Below are positions 60,209 through 64,000 of a stretch of DNA of 64,000 nt, piece after piece. Both the position numbers and the translations under genes were made by a program. How positions within the stretch are numbered: position 1 is the first letter of the stretch; every line of letters begins with the position of its first letter. The notes under the pieces were generated by a model. It saw only the letters and a program-made list of their open reading frames with translations. It had not been told where the DNA came from and made no database searches. Origin of the DNA: Sialis fuliginosa (lineage: Eukaryota; Arthropoda; Insecta; Megaloptera; Sialidae); assembly GCA_961205875.1 (NCBI GenBank), contig OY540813.1, forward strand, positions 14,045,001-14,109,000, read 5' to 3'.

Positions 60209-61210
60209 CGTGAGAGTCGAACCGAAATTAATTTCGATCCGATTTACGGTTACGTTCCAAGTAAATGTTTTTCGTTCCAGTTTCGGTTTCGGTTCGTCGA
60301 AAAATTCCGGTTCAGTGTCGGTTAAAATTAAAATTTACAATCGAAAAAAGGCAATTTAAATTATTTAAAGCTGTAATTTAAAATCGAGTCGAACATCAAA
60401 TATCTACCGGTATAAATTTTGGTTTAGTTTTATTTACCAAATTCTCTTCTTTCTCTTGTTTTTAATTATAAAATTAAAAATAGAAAAGAAATAAAACATA
60501 ATTAAATTTAAAAATTGATTATTTTATTGTTAAAAATGAAAAGAAAATACAATTAAGGAACATTTTTAAGAAATACAAAAACATTACACATAAATAAAAA
60601 AAACTAACAAATTAGGAGGAAAATACAAAAATTAATGATAATACAGTTCATATAATCACAATTAAAGAAAAGAAAACGTTAATTAATAATAATAAATAAT
60701 ATATTTTATCTTACAAAAATAATAAAAATAACAGAACAAAAGGAAAGACATACTTTTTTCCTTACAAAAATAAATAAATTAATCACAGTTCATTCAGTTG
60801 AAAAATTAAAATGAAAATAAAATTAAAATGAAAATAAAATTAAAAATTAATATTTAATCGACACATTAATATGTTTTCCAAATTTGTTTCTGATAGATTC
60901 ATTTTTTTATCAGTCAATATAAGTTTTAGAACCGAAAAATTTATTTCTACACTAACTTGTGTAGTTGGTACAACCAATACTATTTTTGCAAGATTTACTA
61001 ATTCAGGGAAACGGATACTTTTCTCCGACCAGTATTTTAACACATTTTAGTGTTCTTTGGTTATCTAGCAGGATTAAAGTTAGAAATTTGAACCGAAATT
61101 AACCGTTATTAAAATTTCGTTCCGTTTTTCCGGTTACAGTTAGGGTTATGTTAAAAATTTCGGTTAGTTTCAGTTTTCGGTTTAGGGTTCGGTTCCGGTT
61201 CGACTCCCTG
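60209..61210 (-). mobile_element. hAT transposon remnant with subterminal AACCGAA repeats
   Basis: GAGAGTCGAACCGAAATT at the left faces CCGGTTCGACTCCCTG at the right. Both ends are filled with AACCGAA/TTCGGTT motifs, typical of hAT subterminal regions. The transposase fragment at 60840-61043 lies on the minus strand. About 1 kb total, so it is an internally deleted, dead copy. A clean 8-bp duplication was not found. Confidence 0.65.
60840..61043 (-). pseudogene. hAT transposase C-terminal dimerisation domain remnant
   Basis: The 67-residue frame contains FPELVNLAKIVLVVPTTQVS, EINFSVLKLILTDKKMNLSE and NLENILMCRLNI. This follows the hAT dimerisation pattern of a P-L-A.. block, a P.(S/T)...(E).FS block, a (T/D)KR..L block and a final NLE..L.L. 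The upstream catalytic part is absent, and the region upstream on the minus strand (above 61043) leads straight into the terminal repeats, so the protein cannot be functional. Confidence 0.75.
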
Positions 61211-62336
61211 GTTTACAGCCACTGATTGTGGGTGCATAATTTCAGCTTAAAGTAATAGAAATGTTGAAAGCAGAAAAACAGTTTTAAAATCACTTTCCTA
61301 GATTTTGAATAGACGAGAAACTGGGGTAAAGGGACGGATTTAGTGGCGCAACCCCGCACCGTATTGTATTATAATGAGAATGGAGTTTGAACCATCTGAA
61401 CCCCCTCAACATTTCCATCGCCGCCGACCTTCATCACCACAACTTGTCGCTCAAGCCAAAGCGCTACTCACGGGACTCGTATATATTCAAAATTTATTAT
61501 CAATGTCAGTCTGCAAACTCGTGAAAACTTCTGTCATCTCGAATGAAATCACCGCTAAGTCGTGCGTTGCTCAGAGTACCACATAAAAAGTGAAATTGTC
61601 TGATATAGTTATCGTTGCAATAAAATAATTTCTCTGATTTTCCTATTTTCTTGTTACTTTTTATGGGTGTTTTATGCACGATTAATATATTTTTTGTTTT
61701 AATTATGAAAATTATATTTATCTTGCCGGTTTGACGTAATTAATTATAGATATTTTTGTTTTTTTTTATGATTTATATTGGCGGATCCATATAATTGTGT
61801 ATTGCAATATTAAAATTTTGATATACCTACATATTTATATTTAGAAGCAATAAAGAAGGCAGAATCTTCAAGCTTTTCCCTTTATTCACTGTAAAGTGTA
61901 ATGTCAAATTAATTATTATTAATAACGTATGTATTAATTCTTTCATATAAATTATAATTATTTTTTCGATTTTCGGATATTAATTATAATTAATATTTAA
62001 TTTGTTACAAAATAGATTTTGTTAATGAATCTAATTTCATAAATAAATCATTGAATTTACCTACATAATATATTTTAATCTAGAAATATATGTGTTATCC
62101 ACAATAATATATTTTACCTACATTTTTTTTAAACGATAGAGAAAGTACAAAACAATTGCAAATATAAATAAAAAATAAAATTTCTAAATCAAGCTTCGAA
62201 CCTCAGTTCGCCGCGTTCCCAATCTATCATTTTAATCGCTCGATGTATTAGTACATATGAAATATAACAATTTTCAGAATTAAATATCGTAATTAATAAT
62301 GAGCATTCAAATAAATTCTCTAACACATGTTTTTTT
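61211..62336. other. AT-rich non-coding stretch
   Basis: A balanced segment at 61374-61586 is open for 70 codons (MRMEFEPSEPPQHFHRRRPS) without recognisable domain. The remainder is AT-rich, with TTAATTATAATTAAT palindromic patches near 61980. Confidence 0.4.
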
Positions 62337-62710
62337 ATTTTTAATTTAGTTTCACCTCCCAAAAGCTAACTGAAATCCTTCATCCAACAACTGCGACGTT
62401 CCCTTGTTAGTAGGGTGGCCAGATTTTAGTTTTTGTAAACCCTGACATGTAAATAAATACCTTTATTTTTATTTTAAATATTCTAATCGTGACTTCTGCG
62501 CCCCCTGTTATTTTTTGACTAACTCTTTTTTTAATCTTCATCAGTATTACAATACCCGGAGAAATTACACCGAAATCCGGAGTCCGGAAAACAGTATACA
62601 AACCCTGAGACTCCGGGTGAAAACCTGAGATCTGGTCACCCTACTTGTTAGTAGTTTTCGACAGTTTTCGTATCAATTCGGAGCAAACATACAATCACAT
62701 TTTTTTAACT
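62337..62710 (+). repeat. Decayed non-LTR tail interrupted by a hAT-like MITE
   Basis: CCTTCATCCAACAACTGCGACG before the MITE and TATCAATTCGGAGCAAACAT after it resemble the retroelement tail at 43960-44040 (TACCAATTCGGAATAAACA). Confidence 0.5.
62411..62643 (+). mobile_element. hAT-like MITE, copy 2 (233 bp)
   Basis: TAGGGTGGCCAGATTTTAG faces CTGAGATCTGGTCACCCTA. An exact 8-bp duplication CTTGTTAG flanks it (62403-62410 and 62644-62651), the hallmark of hAT insertion. It shares internal blocks with the inverted copy at 7461-7682. Confidence 0.9.
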
Positions 62711-64000
62711 ATCAATATGGATTATATTGCCTATAAAACAACGTCTAGACTCAAAAAACTGAAATGTTTACAATGTATTGATATAATCTATAGATTTATA
62801 TATTAGTATTGATTATAATACGTATTACATGAAATTTCATTTATGTAATATTGTTTAAGTTTCTTAAATCGCTATAGTCTACTAACATACGATATGAAAT
62901 ATGATTCTATTGCTGTAACATAAATTCCGTTTATTTTGTAGGTGGAATATAAAAGAAAAATGTTATTGTGATTATAAATTTATATGGGAGTAAATCAACA
63001 AATTTATAGCCAAAGTTCAACAAAGCGACTGTTTTCATTGCTATTTTGAACGTTAAAATAAAACTTTGGCGCAATAAAATTTTAATCATGCGTGTGTTAT
63101 AGACCAATTTGCAAATCGGATATTAACATCTTTCTTTATCGTTCTGAAAGGTTGATAATACGGTGGGTAAACATAAAATCATTTTCGAAATTGCCAATTT
63201 GCAAACAATTAAAATATTACAATTTTGTTCCGTTTATTTTATGTTTTTGTGACTATTGTAACAATTATTATTGTGGAAATTATTTTAATCGAGAAAGTTT
63301 TAATAACTTTTTATACATTAAATATATTTTTTTAGAAGAAAAAATATATTTAAAATGGCTTTTTTATACGATGGTTTTCAGAAATAAGCATATATACAAA
63401 TTCGAAAGTGTCTGTCTGTCTGACTATACTGATTTTGATGAAATTTGGCAGGGAGATAGCTTGCATCCTGAAGAAGAACACAGGCTAAATATATAACTAT
63501 TGTTAAAGGTTAATTATAAATATTTTAGGTTACAGTATGTGTAGTGGCGAGAAGTGCAGGTGAGAACGAAGTTTCAAAGGAATATTAAAACTTAAAATAA
63601 ATATTTTGTTTATTGTGAGTAATATCAGTGACAAAAATAGTATCCAATATAAATATGTCCTATTATTTTTTATATGACAGTTAATTATTATTTAATATTA
63701 TAATTTCTTTAGTATTTATAGAGTAAAATGGTTGTGTAGAAAACTGGAAATGTATTTTCGTATTTATTAAAACATCCATAAAGTAGCGTTGAACATTTTC
63801 GATTATGTTAAAAATATTCATTGAACGAGATTTCGAACAAGTTGTGTAACTCATTAAAAATGATTGTAGGGTGAACGGAAAAACGCAAACGGAATTTGAA
63901 ATAATGCTGTAGGTGTTTGCAAATAAGATTACATTAGCGCAAAGTTATGAATGCCAAATGAACATCAAAGCCAACTAATACGTCGGTTCCATGTAATTTT
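62711..64000. other. AT-rich non-coding right edge
   Basis: A 134-codon frame at 63092-63496 is rich in Phe, Tyr, Asn and Cys; its end (LSDYTDFDEIWQGDSLHPEE) follows a GTCTGTCTGTCTGACT tract of the kind seen in non-LTR tails. I regard it as retroelement sequence rather than a gene. Confidence 0.45.

Noticed and set aside
63092..63496. 134-codon frame at the right edge
   Set aside because: Biased composition and a GTCTGTCTGTCTGACT tract followed by DFDEIWQG-type sequence, typical of non-LTR tails; no protein family recognised.
1..64000. tRNA, rRNA or snRNA genes
   Set aside because: I looked for A/B-box-like GGTTCGAATC motifs and conserved rRNA segments and found none that fold or extend convincingly.

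Overview
The window is AT-rich animal (insect-type) genomic DNA: multi-kilobase introns with GT-AG borders, no operons, no tRNA or rRNA genes, and dense fossil transposons. Order-level placement (for example Lepidoptera or Hemiptera) cannot be settled from this sequence.

Host gene. Only one host gene can be named. The minus strand carries the 5' end of a neuroligin: a probable leader exon (18978-18818), the exon with the start codon and signal peptide (17442-17203), and the next exon (15874-15657) with the carboxylesterase-like N-terminal fold and neuroligin-type residues. Splice phases join perfectly and give 145 residues. Later exons are not recognisable, so they probably lie beyond the left edge; 15656-1 would then be one intron of more than 15 kb.

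Mobile elements. At the left edge, in the same orientation as the host gene, lies a non-LTR retrotransposon with two open reading frames. ORF1 is a gag-like protein with three zinc knuckles. ORF2 (endonuclease, reverse transcriptase, RNase H) is uninterrupted for 1,072 codons and runs off the edge. The frames overlap as TAATG, the arrangement known from termination-reinitiation in the silkworm element SART1. The rest is a catalogue of DNA-transposon derivatives: a 1.4-kb foldback with 5-bp TGCCG duplications and CACAGTG ends (Transib/RAG-like); Harbinger-like MITEs flanked by TAA or TTA; two hAT-like MITEs of one family with 8-bp duplications; TA-flanked foldbacks; a hAT remnant with a transposase dimerisation domain; a Penelope-type fragment with a hammerhead-like core; and decayed non-LTR tails.

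Tandem DNA. A young array of seven 173-bp units lies at 53555-54761. An older six-unit array with a period near 130 bp lies inside the repeat at 11715-12785.

Elsewhere (roughly 18979-53500 and 54800-64000) no host coding exon could be supported. A few islands of more balanced base composition (5460-5760, 30380-30562, 35940-36100, 43010-43430, 56270-56580) are noted as possible regulatory or exonic sequence.
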